A stretch of DNA of 64,000 bases, from positions 1 to 64,000 of the forward strand of contig JAXHOK010000011.1 of assembly GCA_034519515.1 (NCBI GenBank), read 5' to 3'. The DNA comes from Arcicella sp034519515 (GTDB taxonomy: Bacteria > Bacteroidota > Bacteroidia > Cytophagales > Spirosomataceae). The notes below the pieces were generated by a model. It was not told where the DNA came from. It did not search any database and saw only the letters and a program-made list of their open reading frames with translations. Within the stretch, counting starts at the first letter, position 1. Each line of letters starts with the position of its first letter. Shown in pieces: positions 28,827 to 38,631 of the stretch. The translations under genes were made by a program, and so were the position numbers.

Positions 28827-28909
28827 CTACTGGATGTGTCAATTTGATAATTTGAAGATTTGAGATTATTTTCAAATTAAAAAATTTCAGGTTGGCACAT
28901 TTTTATTTT

Positions 28910-28983
28910 GGTTCCGTAGCTCAGTTGGATAGAGCAACAGATTTCTAATCTGTGGGTCACAGGTTCGAATCCTGTCGGGATCA
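28910..28983 (+). tRNA. tRNA-Arg (TCT)
   Basis: The 74-nt tRNA has acceptor GGTTCCG/CGGGATC (two wobble pairs), D-arm GCTCAGTTGGATAGAGC, anticodon stem CAGAT/ATCTG with loop TTCTA (anticodon TCT), T-loop GGTTCGAATCC and discriminator A. Confidence 0.95.
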
Positions 28984-28985
28984 CT

Positions 28986-29019
28986 AAGCCTGATAATTAA
29001 TTGATTATCAGGCTTTTTT
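28986..29019 (+). terminator. Terminator after the tRNA cluster
   Basis: AAGCCTGATAAT and ATTATCAGGCTT form a 12-bp stem followed by a T-run, directly after tRNA-Arg. Confidence 0.9.
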
Positions 29020-29053
29020 GTGTATTATCAATTTTGCCCGAAAAGTCTGCTGT

Positions 29054-30781
29054 ATGTCTTCAATTCGTAGTTTATCTTTTATTTCTGGAAGTATTTTATT
29101 GGTATTTGTTGCTATCAGTTTTTACTACGGTATCTTTTCGCCTCCTCCTCTGATTACTTACACTACTGACGAAAATTTTATTGGAGAATCAGGAATTTTT
29201 CTTTTATATGGCAACACCCCTCGGGCGTTGGAATGGGCGGCTTTACCAAGTACTTTTATTGCTTACCTGATTTTTTTAGTTTGGTGTACAATTTCTATCA
29301 TTTCTCAGATTTCTTCTTTGCACGGTTTGACGGATATATTATCGGTCATTGATAAAAATGCGTTTTATTATCTGGCTCACCGTGGAGAGTTTGTGTTGTG
29401 GGAAAGGGTTATTCAAATTGTATTGATTGGTATAATTATTTACAAAACCTTTCAATTTATTGCTAATTCCAAGCATCCTGCGTTGAATTATGATTCAAAA
29501 ACGATTTTATGCATCTTATGTGTTTGTAGTGATATAATTTGGGTAACAGTTCCTTTGATTCGCCCCGAGGCTTTGTCGGGTAGTTTATTTTTGTTGGTTA
29601 CGGTTAAAATACTTTTTAGTGAAAAAATCACGCCCAAAATTGCCGCTACTATTTTGATTCTTTTTATTTTTACTGTTACACAACGTTTGATTTTTCTTTT
29701 TTTAAGTCCGTTTGTTTTGGGAGCTATCACTTTTCACCTTTGGAATCAGAAAATTGGTTGGCGAACCTTATTTAAGTATTTGTCCGTCGTGTTATTGGCA
29801 CTTTTCGCTTTTATGCCTTTTATTATTACCGATACATTGGTGGTGTTGAAATCTTTTTTAGGGGGCGTATTCATTAAATTAAATCATGATAAAATGGACA
29901 CTTATTTTAATATGACTTATATAAATGATTTTTTGGGTAAACCTCTCAATATCTTTCTTTCCATACTGAGCCTTATTGGAACTTGGTTTATTATTAAAAA
30001 ATATCCCTCAAAAATTATATTATTCTTGTTCTTAGGCAATTTTCTTTTCTTTTTATTTACTTCTCTAAAAGCCGCTCAATTGTACGTTACACATACATTT
30101 CCGCTTTCGATGATGGCTATTATCTTGATTGGTTTTGGTTTGGCGGGGATATTGGAATTAATAAAAGGAAAATCAAAGCAATGGGTATTGATTGGGTTTT
30201 CTGTTATTTTGATTGCTAATTCTTTGTTTGCAGTAATTAAAAATAACACTGATATTAAGGAACAGCAACAAAATCTTGCCGATGCCATTTCATGGATTAA
30301 ATCTCTAAAAACGAATGAAAAAATAGCTTTAGAACTTGATTTTGATGGATTGATTCCAAAGAATAAGACAACATTGATGCGTGAATATCAAGCTAATGCG
30401 AGCGAACAATATAGAATTAGCAAACTTCATCGACTCCTGAAAGTGCCTCAAGCAGATACTTTAAACAAGTTCGCTTTGCCCATTATTGCCCAATCCTTTG
30501 CTTTTGAAGATGAAAAATTATTTGATACGCAATACCGAATTGCTTTGAAATACATTGATACTGATACCCAAAAACGTTTTGATACTGATTACTTCTTTGA
30601 AAATAATAGCATGATGAGCCATTGTTTGGTTAGAGAAGATGCCCTGTGTAGATTTGCAAAGGGTCAATATCGTTATCTGATTTCAAAGGCTCAATTAGAA
30701 GGCAAGAAGCCAATAAAAACCTTTTTAAAAACAGGTGGAACAGGGTTTTGGGTTTATGAAAATAAAACTATAGTCCAATGA
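29054..30781 (+). CDS. Polytopic membrane protein, GT-C-like
   Basis: About 575 residues from the ATG at 29054. Roughly ten hydrophobic segments span the first 420 residues (ISGSILLVFVAISFYYG, VLLALFAFMPFIITDTLVVL, MMAIILIGFGLAGILELI), then a soluble C-terminal domain. An acidic motif after the first helix (TYTTDENFIG) and PEALSG between helices resemble GT-C glycosyltransferases of the ArnT/PMT type. That assignment is tentative. It heads the plus-strand polysaccharide operon. Confidence 0.65.
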   Translation: MSSIRSLSFISGSILLVFVAISFYYGIFSPPPLITYTTDENFIGESGIFLLYGNTPRALEWAALPSTFIAYLIFLVWCTISIISQISSLHGLTDILSVIDKNAFYYLAHRGEFVLWERVIQIVLIGIIIYKTFQFIANSKHPALNYDSKTILCILCVCSDIIWVTVPLIRPEALSGSLFLLVTVKILFSEKITPKIAATILILFIFTVTQRLIFLFLSPFVLGAITFHLWNQKIGWRTLFKYLSVVLLALFAFMPFIITDTLVVLKSFLGGVFIKLNHDKMDTYFNMTYINDFLGKPLNIFLSILSLIGTWFIIKKYPSKIILFLFLGNFLFFLFTSLKAAQLYVTHTFPLSMMAIILIGFGLAGILELIKGKSKQWVLIGFSVILIANSLFAVIKNNTDIKEQQQNLADAISWIKSLKTNEKIALELDFDGLIPKNKTTLMREYQANASEQYRISKLHRLLKVPQADTLNKFALPIIAQSFAFEDEKLFDTQYRIALKYIDTDTQKRFDTDYFFENNSMMSHCLVREDALCRFAKGQYRYLISKAQLEGKKPIKTFLKTGGTGFWVYENKTIVQ

Positions 30782-30832
30782 TAGTTTGAGGTTAATTTTA
30801 CAAAACATGATAAAAAATATTAATTTTGCGTT

Positions 30833-32176
30833 ATGAATACATCATTTCATTTTAAATATACTCGCCAAGCTATCGGAATTTTCATATTATTTATGGGAAC
30901 TCCGCTAATTTTCTTTTTTAAAGAGGTTTCGGGCTTTGGAGGAGGTTCTGCTTTTACACTGGCGAGTTATGGTTTGGGTCTATTGCTGATGATATCACCA
31001 GATGATATTTTCAAAAAACTATACAAACCAAATTTTCCCATATACCGTTTAGCGGCAATTTATATGGGGGTTATCTTGTTTAACTATTTTTTTGCTAATC
31101 CGTATTGGGGATGGAGTGGAGATAGAAGCGTATTTTACCGAGATTTAGGCAACTATATACTGATATTCAGCTTCTTTTTTATGCTAATCAGCGTTTCCAA
31201 TGATGTTACTGAATACTTTGTGCCTATCGTAGTAGCACTGACATTCTTGGGAAGTGTTTGTTTGATTTATTCTATGAAAACCAATCCTAATTTTGTAATT
31301 GGTCAACGGGCATCGGTGGTGTTTGGGGATGGAACAACAACGGCAAGTGGAAATCCTCACGTATATGCACGCAACGCTTTTGCAGGGATTTTTGCCTCCT
31401 ATATCATGCTGAAATCAAAACAAACGCTTTGGCGAATATTCTCATTAGCAAACATTGTGCTGTCGGGGGTTGTACTGATTATGACACAAGCACGCTCTAT
31501 TTTATTGGGTTTTATATTCACATTCGTTATCTTTCTGTATTATAATGTTTCAACAAAAACACTAAAAAATGGCATAATCAGTTTGACGAAACCTCAAAAC
31601 ATTGCTCTAATTGCCCTATTGGTAACGGGAATTATTTACTTCATCAGTAGCCAACCCAAATTGGTTTCTATCATTAATTTATATTATGATGGTTTTTTAG
31701 GTAATTTTAGTAAAGCTCTTTTAACCGCTACAGGACAACAAACTTCGGCTACTATTGATTATTCTTCAATGGGTAGAGTTAATAGTTTTACAGAATTTAA
31801 AAAAATCCTTTTTGAAGAACCTTACAATTTAATTTTAGGAAAAGGCTATCGTTTTCTATACATGGATATTCCAATTTTGGAAACTTTAATAGATTGCGGT
31901 ATCGTTGCTTTCGTAAGTTTCGGATTAATGTCCTGGGAATTGTTCAAGAAGGCACTCATGGCTATAAAAAAAGAAAGCAGTCCTTTTACCACATTTTTAG
32001 GTTATTTTTTCATGTGCTATTTTGTAACATTATTTACAGGTGGTGAGCCTTACGGGATTGCTTATTGGTTTGTTTTTGTCGTAATGATTAGATTTTTAGG
32101 AATAAAATATATCAAAAAAATTCCAACATCGTTCAAGAAAACTGCACCCGTTTCATCACCTACAATGGTTGCCTAA
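30833..32176 (+). CDS. O-antigen ligase/polymerase family membrane protein
   Basis: The 447-residue protein has about eleven membrane helices. In the middle it carries the Wzy_C-type region: helix VLIMTQARSILLGFIFTFVI with the conserved arginine, then a long periplasmic loop including MGRVNSFTEFKKILFEEP and ILGKGYRFLY. Family members polymerise or ligate undecaprenyl-linked repeat units at the periplasmic face. The next gene starts directly after its stop codon, so translation is coupled. Ligase versus polymerase cannot be decided from sequence alone. Confidence 0.8.
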   Translation: MNTSFHFKYTRQAIGIFILFMGTPLIFFFKEVSGFGGGSAFTLASYGLGLLLMISPDDIFKKLYKPNFPIYRLAAIYMGVILFNYFFANPYWGWSGDRSVFYRDLGNYILIFSFFFMLISVSNDVTEYFVPIVVALTFLGSVCLIYSMKTNPNFVIGQRASVVFGDGTTTASGNPHVYARNAFAGIFASYIMLKSKQTLWRIFSLANIVLSGVVLIMTQARSILLGFIFTFVIFLYYNVSTKTLKNGIISLTKPQNIALIALLVTGIIYFISSQPKLVSIINLYYDGFLGNFSKALLTATGQQTSATIDYSSMGRVNSFTEFKKILFEEPYNLILGKGYRFLYMDIPILETLIDCGIVAFVSFGLMSWELFKKALMAIKKESSPFTTFLGYFFMCYFVTLFTGGEPYGIAYWFVFVVMIRFLGIKYIKKIPTSFKKTAPVSSPTMVA

Positions 32177-33328
32177 ATGAGGATTCTAATTGTGCATAAT
32201 CAACTGTGGGCTCATTATAAAGCAATCATTTTCAATGAGTTACAAAAAATAATTTCCCAAAATCAGGAAGATAGATTATTGGTTGTTCAAATTGCTGCTG
32301 TTGAAGAAAGCAGGGTAAATTTAGGCAATTCAGATTTATCTATACATCAATATCCTTATCGTTTACTGCACGAAGGAACTTTGGAAGAGGTTGGTTTGTG
32401 GACGAGGATTTCTGGGGTGATTAAAGCCATTCAAGAATTTCAACCGACTGTGGTAAACCTTACAGGATATTATGATTTGGCTTCTTGGGTGGTTTTATTG
32501 TATTGCAAAATTCAAGGAATTAAAACCGTTTTATCCAATGAATCAACTGCTGGCGACCATACAAGAAATAAATTGAAAGAATTAATCAAATCATTGATTA
32601 TCATGCAGTTTGACGGATTTTTCAACTTTGGTACACTTTCAAAAAATTATCTTTTAAGTTTAGGGGGCAAACCTAAGCAAATGTTAGTGAATCGGAATTG
32701 CGTTGATAATTTGGCTCTAAAAAAAATATACGAAAAGAGTTTATTTAATAGAATTTCAGCACAGAAAAGATTAGGATTGGCTTCCAAAAATTTCATTTTC
32801 GTAGGCAGACTAATTGATTATAAAAACTTATTTCGTTTTTTGGAAGCCTTTAATGTTGCTCAGAAATCTTCAAATCAAGATTGGGGTATTATTATTTTAG
32901 GAGACGGTGAATTGAAAGAAGATTTGCAAAGTTTTGTTTCAAAAAATAATATTCAAAAAATCAGCTTTCAGAAAGGTATTTCTTGGCAACAAGTACCTGA
33001 ATATCTGGCACTTAGTAATGTTTTAATTTTACCGAGTTATTCTGAACCTTGGGGATTGGTAGTCAATGAAGCAATGGCTTGTGGATTGCCTGTGTTGGTT
33101 TCAGAAAAATGTGGATGTGCTATTGACTTAGTACAACACGGAGAGAACGGCTTTACTTTTTCACCCGAAAACGTGGAAGAACTAACCAATTTATTGCTCA
33201 AATTTATGAATATGGACGAAGATGATTTAAATAAAATAGGAAATAGCTCTGAAAAAATTATTCAAGATTATTCACCCGAAAATGTAGGAAAAGAAATGTA
33301 CGAAGGATTTGTTTCGATTACCTCATAA
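32177..33328 (+). CDS. Glycosyltransferase family 4
   Basis: The 383-residue GT-B protein starts MRILIVHNQLWAHYKAIIFN. The C-terminal domain shows FIFVGRLIDYKNLFRFLEAF, WGIIILGDGELKEDLQSF and LILPSYSEPWGLVVNEAMAC, the E-x7-E donor-binding motif. It begins on the base after the upstream stop, so it is tightly coupled to the polymerase-like gene. The sugar donor is unknown. Confidence 0.9.
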   Translation: MRILIVHNQLWAHYKAIIFNELQKIISQNQEDRLLVVQIAAVEESRVNLGNSDLSIHQYPYRLLHEGTLEEVGLWTRISGVIKAIQEFQPTVVNLTGYYDLASWVVLLYCKIQGIKTVLSNESTAGDHTRNKLKELIKSLIIMQFDGFFNFGTLSKNYLLSLGGKPKQMLVNRNCVDNLALKKIYEKSLFNRISAQKRLGLASKNFIFVGRLIDYKNLFRFLEAFNVAQKSSNQDWGIIILGDGELKEDLQSFVSKNNIQKISFQKGISWQQVPEYLALSNVLILPSYSEPWGLVVNEAMACGLPVLVSEKCGCAIDLVQHGENGFTFSPENVEELTNLLLKFMNMDEDDLNKIGNSSEKIIQDYSPENVGKEMYEGFVSITS

Positions 33329-33367
33329 AATAACAAACATCAAGCATCGAGTCCCGAACATCGAAAT

Positions 33368-34435
33368 ATGTCTTCAAAAAAAATAATTAATTCCATTCAG
33401 TTTCTACGAGGTATTGCGGCGTTGGCGGTGGTTGTGCATCATACGGGAGGCTATGTGAAGCGATATTTTGAACCAACCGTTTTATTGGGCGATTATTTTA
33501 GTATCGGGTTTGGAGGAGTAGATTTGTTCTTTGTTATTAGTGGTTTTATTATTCATTTCACAAGCAAAAAGTATTTAGATAAACCCGCAAAATTAGGGGA
33601 ATACCTCCAAAAACGTTTTGTTAGGGTCTTTCCTATTCACTGGTTTATTTTGACACTACTTTTTGCGACTGGCTGGCTTATCACTAACGTTTTTCACCGT
33701 GATATTTTCAGCATTGGCTATCCGCATACGTTAAATGCTTACGCCCAAACATACTTTTTATTTCCGCTTCATTTTGCGATTAATCCTGTAACTTGGACGT
33801 TGAGTTATGAGCTTTTTTTTTACTTGATTTTTGCTCTATTAATCATTTCAAAACGCCTTTGGGTAATTCCTGCGGGCATTTTAGTAATTTCAGGCTATCA
33901 GGTATTTCAAAATTATTTGGTTAATGGTGGTGGGGCAGAATTAACCTACTTCAACTTTATTTTCAGCGGTTATAATTTCGAGTTTATGCTGGGATTTTTA
34001 ATTTATCAATTTTATGATAAACTAAAAATAGACAATATTCCGTCTGTATTTTTACTAATCTTTGGGCTTTCAATTTTTATAGGATTTGGTTACAGAGTGA
34101 GCGATTTTGATAATTATAAACGTGTTCTATTTTTTGGCTTTCCTTCGGCTTTGATAGTTTTGGCAATGCTTAATTTGGAGAAAAATGAAGCCATTTCAAT
34201 TCCAAAATTTTGGATTTTATTAGGAGATTCTTCATACTCACTTTATCTTATTCATTTTCCTATTATGTTGTTAATGAATAAGTTACCGCAAATTTTAGAA
34301 TATTCCTTCACGGCAAATCAAGAAGTGTTTTATAGTTATTTTATTATTTTGACGATAATATTTTCGAGCATAATTGTTCATAAATATATTGAGAAACCTT
34401 TGTCGAAATCAGTTGGAAAATTGATAGACGTTTGA
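33368..34435 (+). CDS. Acyltransferase family 3 membrane protein
   Basis: The 355-residue protein has the family signature at the N-terminus (IQFLRGIAALAVVVHHTGGY, catalytic-type histidines) and GGVDLFFVISGFIIHFTSKK, followed by about ten membrane helices and the YSLYLIHFPIMLLMNKL motif. Such proteins acetylate or otherwise acylate surface polysaccharides, moving the acyl group across the membrane. Here it probably decorates the operon's glycan. Confidence 0.92.
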   Translation: MSSKKIINSIQFLRGIAALAVVVHHTGGYVKRYFEPTVLLGDYFSIGFGGVDLFFVISGFIIHFTSKKYLDKPAKLGEYLQKRFVRVFPIHWFILTLLFATGWLITNVFHRDIFSIGYPHTLNAYAQTYFLFPLHFAINPVTWTLSYELFFYLIFALLIISKRLWVIPAGILVISGYQVFQNYLVNGGGAELTYFNFIFSGYNFEFMLGFLIYQFYDKLKIDNIPSVFLLIFGLSIFIGFGYRVSDFDNYKRVLFFGFPSALIVLAMLNLEKNEAISIPKFWILLGDSSYSLYLIHFPIMLLMNKLPQILEYSFTANQEVFYSYFIILTIIFSSIIVHKYIEKPLSKSVGKLIDV

Positions 34436-34455
34436 AAAATTGATTATTGAATCTG

Positions 34456-35616
34456 ATGAAAATATTAAATATTTGCGGTTATTCTTGGGACATTGGTGGA
34501 CCACCAAAAATCATACATGACCATGCCATTGTGCAGATGAAATTGGGGGCAGAAGTAACAATTCTTACCCCTATTTCAGAAGGACAAAAAGTATATGCCA
34601 TTCCCGAAGGGGCAGAAGTTGTTACCTGCCAAAGACATTGGTTTGCTAAATATTGGGCTGAGTTTTCGCCTGAATTATATCATTGGATAAAAAAACATGG
34701 CAACGAATATGACATCATTCACATCCATGGAGTTTGGCATTTTGCGGGTGTCGCTCCTTATTTGGCAGGAATCACAACAGCAAAATGTATCACAACTCAT
34801 GGATTATTAGACAGCTGGACGATTGGAAAAGGGTATTGGAAAAAAATGCTTTTTGGATTTTTATTTCAAAAAAAAATCTTGAAAAATACTCAATTAATTC
34901 AGATAAATAATACAGATGAACTAGCAGATTTGAAGCGATTTTTGGGTTTTCAGCATCCAAATATTCAAATAATTCCGAATGGAATGAATTTAAGCGATTT
35001 TGAAAATTTACCCCCCAAAAATACCTTCCGAGATAAATTTTCAATTGCCGCCGATAAAAAAATCATTCTTTTTCTTAGTCGAATTAATCTCAAAAAAGGT
35101 TTAGATTTATTATTACCTGCTTTTAAAGAAATTGCTTTGCAGCGAAATGATTGTTTGTTGATAATGGCAGGTCCAGATGATGGTTATTTAGCTGAAACTA
35201 AGCATTTTATCAAGGACAATAATTTAACGGATAAAATTCAATTAGTTGGAATGCTGACAGGTAATGATAAATTAGCTGCCTTTGCAGATGCTGATATTTT
35301 TGCCCTTCCCTCCCATTCTGAAGGTTTTTCGATTGCTACTTTGGAGGCTTTGATTTCAGGAATTCCCTCGCTACTGTCCGACCGTGTGGGTTTTGGAGAA
35401 GCCATCAGACAAAGCAATGCTGCTCATGTGATAGATTTGAATGTAAAAAGTATCGTAAATGGTCTTAACCAAATGCTTGATAATCGAGATTATTGTAGTG
35501 AATTATCCAGAAACGGAATTGAGTTAGTAAAAAACAAGTACGATATTGAGATTGTGGCGAAAGACCTTTTTAAAGAGTTTGATAAAATTGCTTTATCCAG
35601 AACTTCTCGAAATTAA
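34456..35616 (+). CDS. Glycosyltransferase family 4
   Basis: About 386 residues from the ATG at 34456 (MKILNICGYSWDIGGPPKII with the glycine-rich donor/acceptor loop); a TTG at 34447 is less likely. IIHIHGVWHFAGVAPYL, IIPNGMNLSDFENL, ILFLSRINLKKGLDLLLPAF and FALPSHSEGFSIATLEALIS are standard GT4 blocks. It acts on lipid-linked intermediates in the cytoplasm. Confidence 0.9.
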   Translation: MKILNICGYSWDIGGPPKIIHDHAIVQMKLGAEVTILTPISEGQKVYAIPEGAEVVTCQRHWFAKYWAEFSPELYHWIKKHGNEYDIIHIHGVWHFAGVAPYLAGITTAKCITTHGLLDSWTIGKGYWKKMLFGFLFQKKILKNTQLIQINNTDELADLKRFLGFQHPNIQIIPNGMNLSDFENLPPKNTFRDKFSIAADKKIILFLSRINLKKGLDLLLPAFKEIALQRNDCLLIMAGPDDGYLAETKHFIKDNNLTDKIQLVGMLTGNDKLAAFADADIFALPSHSEGFSIATLEALISGIPSLLSDRVGFGEAIRQSNAAHVIDLNVKSIVNGLNQMLDNRDYCSELSRNGIELVKNKYDIEIVAKDLFKEFDKIALSRTSRN

Positions 35617-35697
35617 AAGGAACTTTCGAGGAGTGACATTTCCAGACGATTTGCTTTTTTAATTCTATCATTCTATCATTCAATCATTGAAATAAAA

Positions 35698-36603
35698 ATG
35701 CAAGACATTTCAGTCATAATTTTAACTTTCAACGAAGAGAAACACATCGAAAGGTGTATTAAATCTTTGTTGGGATTTACGGATAAAATTTTCATTGTTG
35801 ATTCTGATTCAACTGATAAAACTGTTCAAATTGCGGAGTCTTGGGGAGCGAAAGTAACTCAAAACCAATGGGTTAACTATGCGACACAGTTTAATTTTGG
35901 TATTGAAAATAATCCTTTCAATACCAAATGGATTATGCGGATGGATGCGGATGAGTATGTTTTACCAGAATTGGTAAGTGAAATAAATGAGAAACTAAGT
36001 ATTACAAAAGAGGAAGTGAGTGGAGTTTATTTAAAGAGAAGAGTCGTTTTCTTTGATAAATGGATTCGTCACGGGGCGTATTATCCAATGTGGTTGATGC
36101 GGATTTGGCGAAGTGGTCATGGTATTTGTGAAGAGAGTTGGATGGATGAACACATCAAACTATTTCAAGGAAAAACCGAACATTGGGATAACGATTTGGT
36201 GGATCATAATTTGAATAATCTGACGTGGTGGACACAAAAACATAACCTTTACGCCATTAGAGAAGTGATTGATTTACTGAATATTAAATATGATTTTCGT
36301 AATTTTGAAGCCGTAGAACCAAATCTGTTCGGAACTCAGGAAGAACGTAAACGATATTTGAAAGTAAAATATGCTTCTGTTCCGCTTTTTACTCGCCCGT
36401 TTTTTTATTTTATTTATCGGTATTTCTTTAGATTGGGATTTTTAGACGGTAAACAGGGTTTGATGTGGCATTTTCTTCAAGGTTTCTGGTATCGCTTTTT
36501 GGTGGATGCCAAGATATACGAAATTTATCATCGTGCAGGCAAAGACAAACAAGCCATCAAAGACTTTTTTAAGAGTGAATATGGCAAAGATTTAGAACAA
36601 TGA
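35698..36603 (+). CDS. Glycosyltransferase family 2
   Basis: The 301-residue protein has SVIILTFNEEKHIERCIKSL, FIVDSDSTDKTVQIAESWGA and WIMRMDADEYVLPEL with the DxD motif. The second half, LTWWTQKHNLYAIREV followed by a hydrophobic C-terminal stretch, resembles WaaE/KdtX-like GT2 enzymes of sugar-chain assembly. Its stop overlaps the next start (ATGA), so it is coupled to the acetyltransferase. Confidence 0.9.
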   Translation: MQDISVIILTFNEEKHIERCIKSLLGFTDKIFIVDSDSTDKTVQIAESWGAKVTQNQWVNYATQFNFGIENNPFNTKWIMRMDADEYVLPELVSEINEKLSITKEEVSGVYLKRRVVFFDKWIRHGAYYPMWLMRIWRSGHGICEESWMDEHIKLFQGKTEHWDNDLVDHNLNNLTWWTQKHNLYAIREVIDLLNIKYDFRNFEAVEPNLFGTQEERKRYLKVKYASVPLFTRPFFYFIYRYFFRLGFLDGKQGLMWHFLQGFWYRFLVDAKIYEIYHRAGKDKQAIKDFFKSEYGKDLEQ

Positions 36604-37154
36604 ACTTAGAAACAGATTTATCCAAATTCAATAACGATTGGTATGACCCCAAAGCTGGAAAGTTGAAACTAATCGTTTGGTTTTTAACTAACTCCTTGAT
36701 TATCAACAACTATTTACCAATTCCCGTATTCGTAAAAATTGCTATTTTAAGATTATTTGGAGCAAAAATTGGCAAAGGCGTAATGATAAAACCCAAAGTA
36801 AACATCAAATATCCTTGGTTTTTAGAGATAGGAAATTACGTTTGGATTGGTGAAATGGTCTGGATCGATAATTTCGTAAGAGTAACCATCGAAGATAACG
36901 CCTGTATTTCACAAGGGGCAATGTTGATGACGGGAAATCATGATTATAAAAAAACCGATTTCAACCAAATTGTTGGCGAAATTTATCTTGAAAAAGGGGC
37001 TTGGATTGGAGCAAAAACGGTGGTGTGCGGGGGCGTGAGGTGTATGAGTCATTCGGTTTTAGCGGTTGGGGCGGTTACTTCAAAAGATTTGAAGCCCTAT
37101 ACTATTTATCAAGGAAATCCAGCCCAAGAAGTCAGAAAGAGGGTGATTTCTTAG
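36600..37154 (+). CDS. Hexapeptide acetyltransferase, WcaF type
   Basis: The 184-residue left-handed beta-helix protein has FGAKIGKGVMIKPKVNIKYP, WFLEIGNYVWIGEMVWIDN, EDNACISQGAMLMTGNHDY and EKGAWIGAKTVVCGGV as hexapeptide rungs, with the active-site histidine in the GNHDY loop. WcaF-type enzymes O-acetylate exopolysaccharide precursors using acetyl-CoA. The ATGA overlap with the GT2 gene shows coupling. Confidence 0.88.
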   Translation: MNLETDLSKFNNDWYDPKAGKLKLIVWFLTNSLIINNYLPIPVFVKIAILRLFGAKIGKGVMIKPKVNIKYPWFLEIGNYVWIGEMVWIDNFVRVTIEDNACISQGAMLMTGNHDYKKTDFNQIVGEIYLEKGAWIGAKTVVCGGVRCMSHSVLAVGAVTSKDLKPYTIYQGNPAQEVRKRVIS

Positions 37155-37255
37155 TGATTTTTTGTTTTTTAGCGGTAATAATCGTATATTTTCACATTTT
37201 CCACACAAGTTCAATCATATAAAAATAAATTATTACAACTTCCCATTTCATCTCC

Positions 37256-38428
37256 ATGAACAATAATATTTTTTGGACGCTCTATAATGACAGATTATTT
37301 CAAATCGTTGTCTCAACCATGGTAGCTTGTGCGACATCCATCACTGCGATTCCAGTTATTATCAAAATTTCAAGGTTAAAAAATTTGATGGCTGACCCTG
37401 GAGAGAGGAGTTCTCACATCACTAAAACGCCTACACTGGGCGGAGTAGCCATTTTTGCTTCAACTCTGGTCAGTTATTTCCTGTGGGAAAATCCCGATGA
37501 AGGTCAATTAATTCACCTTTCATTTTCAGCAATTATTATTTTATTTTTCTTAGGTGTCAAAGACGATATATTAGTTTTATCACCCAAGAAAAAAATGTTT
37601 GTACAAATCGCTGCCTCAACTTTGGTTGTTATTCTGGCAGATTTAAGGATTGAAAACCTCTTCGGAATTTTTGGTGTAAATGAAATCCCTTATATTATTA
37701 GCCTGATTTTGACCGTTTTTGTATTTATTGCATTGATAAATGCCATTAATTTAATTGATGGAATTGACGGTTTGGCGGGTGGCATCGGAATGATTGCGGG
37801 TGGAATGTTTGGTTTGTGGTTTTTCTTGAATGAACATTACGCTTTGGCAAGTTTGGCAGCCTCAATGACGGGTTCATTAGTGGGATTTCTGAGGTTCAAT
37901 TATTCCAAAACTTCCAAAATTTTTATGGGTGATACGGGTTCTTTAATTGTAGGGTTTTTATTGACAATGTTTGCCATAAAATTTATCCAACTAAATATTC
38001 AATATCGTTTTGACCCCAATTCATCTTTCTCCGCTCCTATTTTGGCAATTGTGGTGTTGATTGTTCCTATTTTTGATACATTGAGAGTTTTTATAGTGAG
38101 ATTAAAAGATAAAAAATCACCCTTCGTGGGCGACCGTAATCACCTTCACCATATTTTGATTGACAGTGGTTTGAGTCATTTTCAGACCTCGGTTATTCTT
38201 TGGACGTTCACTTTGATTTCTACTATTTTGTTCATTAGTATCAGCAAAACTACCGATAATACTACTTCGCTTTATATTCTGATTGTTTTGTTTGCCGCTT
38301 ATATGTTCATCGCACACGTTTTGAAAAACAATAATATCAAAAAACAGGAACAAATCAATGTACAAGATATTGAAGCCAGCGACAAGAATATTTCTGATAA
38401 AAAACAAGGAGAGTTTATTACTACATAA
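37256..38428 (+). CDS. MraY/WecA-family glycosyl-1-phosphate transferase
   Basis: The 390-residue protein with about eleven helices carries the family motifs: GERSSHITKTPTLGGVAIF, FFLGVKDDILVLSPKKK (catalytic DD), NAINLIDGIDGLAGGIGM, KIFMGDTGSLIVGF and GDRNHLHHILIDSGLSHFQ. It transfers a sugar-1-phosphate to undecaprenyl phosphate and so initiates the glycan assembled by this operon. Lacking a muramyl-pathway neighbourhood, it is WecA-like rather than MraY. It is the last gene before a perfect palindromic terminator. Confidence 0.92.
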   Translation: MNNNIFWTLYNDRLFQIVVSTMVACATSITAIPVIIKISRLKNLMADPGERSSHITKTPTLGGVAIFASTLVSYFLWENPDEGQLIHLSFSAIIILFFLGVKDDILVLSPKKKMFVQIAASTLVVILADLRIENLFGIFGVNEIPYIISLILTVFVFIALINAINLIDGIDGLAGGIGMIAGGMFGLWFFLNEHYALASLAASMTGSLVGFLRFNYSKTSKIFMGDTGSLIVGFLLTMFAIKFIQLNIQYRFDPNSSFSAPILAIVVLIVPIFDTLRVFIVRLKDKKSPFVGDRNHLHHILIDSGLSHFQTSVILWTFTLISTILFISISKTTDNTTSLYILIVLFAAYMFIAHVLKNNNIKKQEQINVQDIEASDKNISDKKQGEFITT

Positions 38429-38501
38429 ATAGGGGTTAGGATTTAGGTGTTAGGTATCGGGAGAATAATCTCTTGGTGATAAGTATAAAGCATTGTTTGT
38501 A

Positions 38502-38543
38502 CAAAGAAAAGCCTCAAATTTTAAAATTTGAGGCTTTTCTTTG
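38502..38543. terminator. Perfect 42-base palindromic terminator
   Basis: Two 21-base arms (CAAAGAAAAGCCTCAAATTT plus T, and the reverse complement) meet without a spacer. A/T runs on both sides let it serve the polysaccharide operon from the left and the convergent PP2C-like gene from the right. Confidence 0.8.
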
Positions 38544-38631
38544 AATTAAGTGATTATAACAACGTTTTATCTATTGATTTTTAAAAGGTTGATGCCCCAA
38601 CATCTAAATCCTAACCATTATTATTTTCAAC

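Noticed and set aside
30821..30828. TAATTTTG as a promoter for the O-antigen ligase-like gene
   Set aside because: It lies only 4 bases before the start codon and has no -33 element at the right spacing; the gene is probably in the upstream operon.
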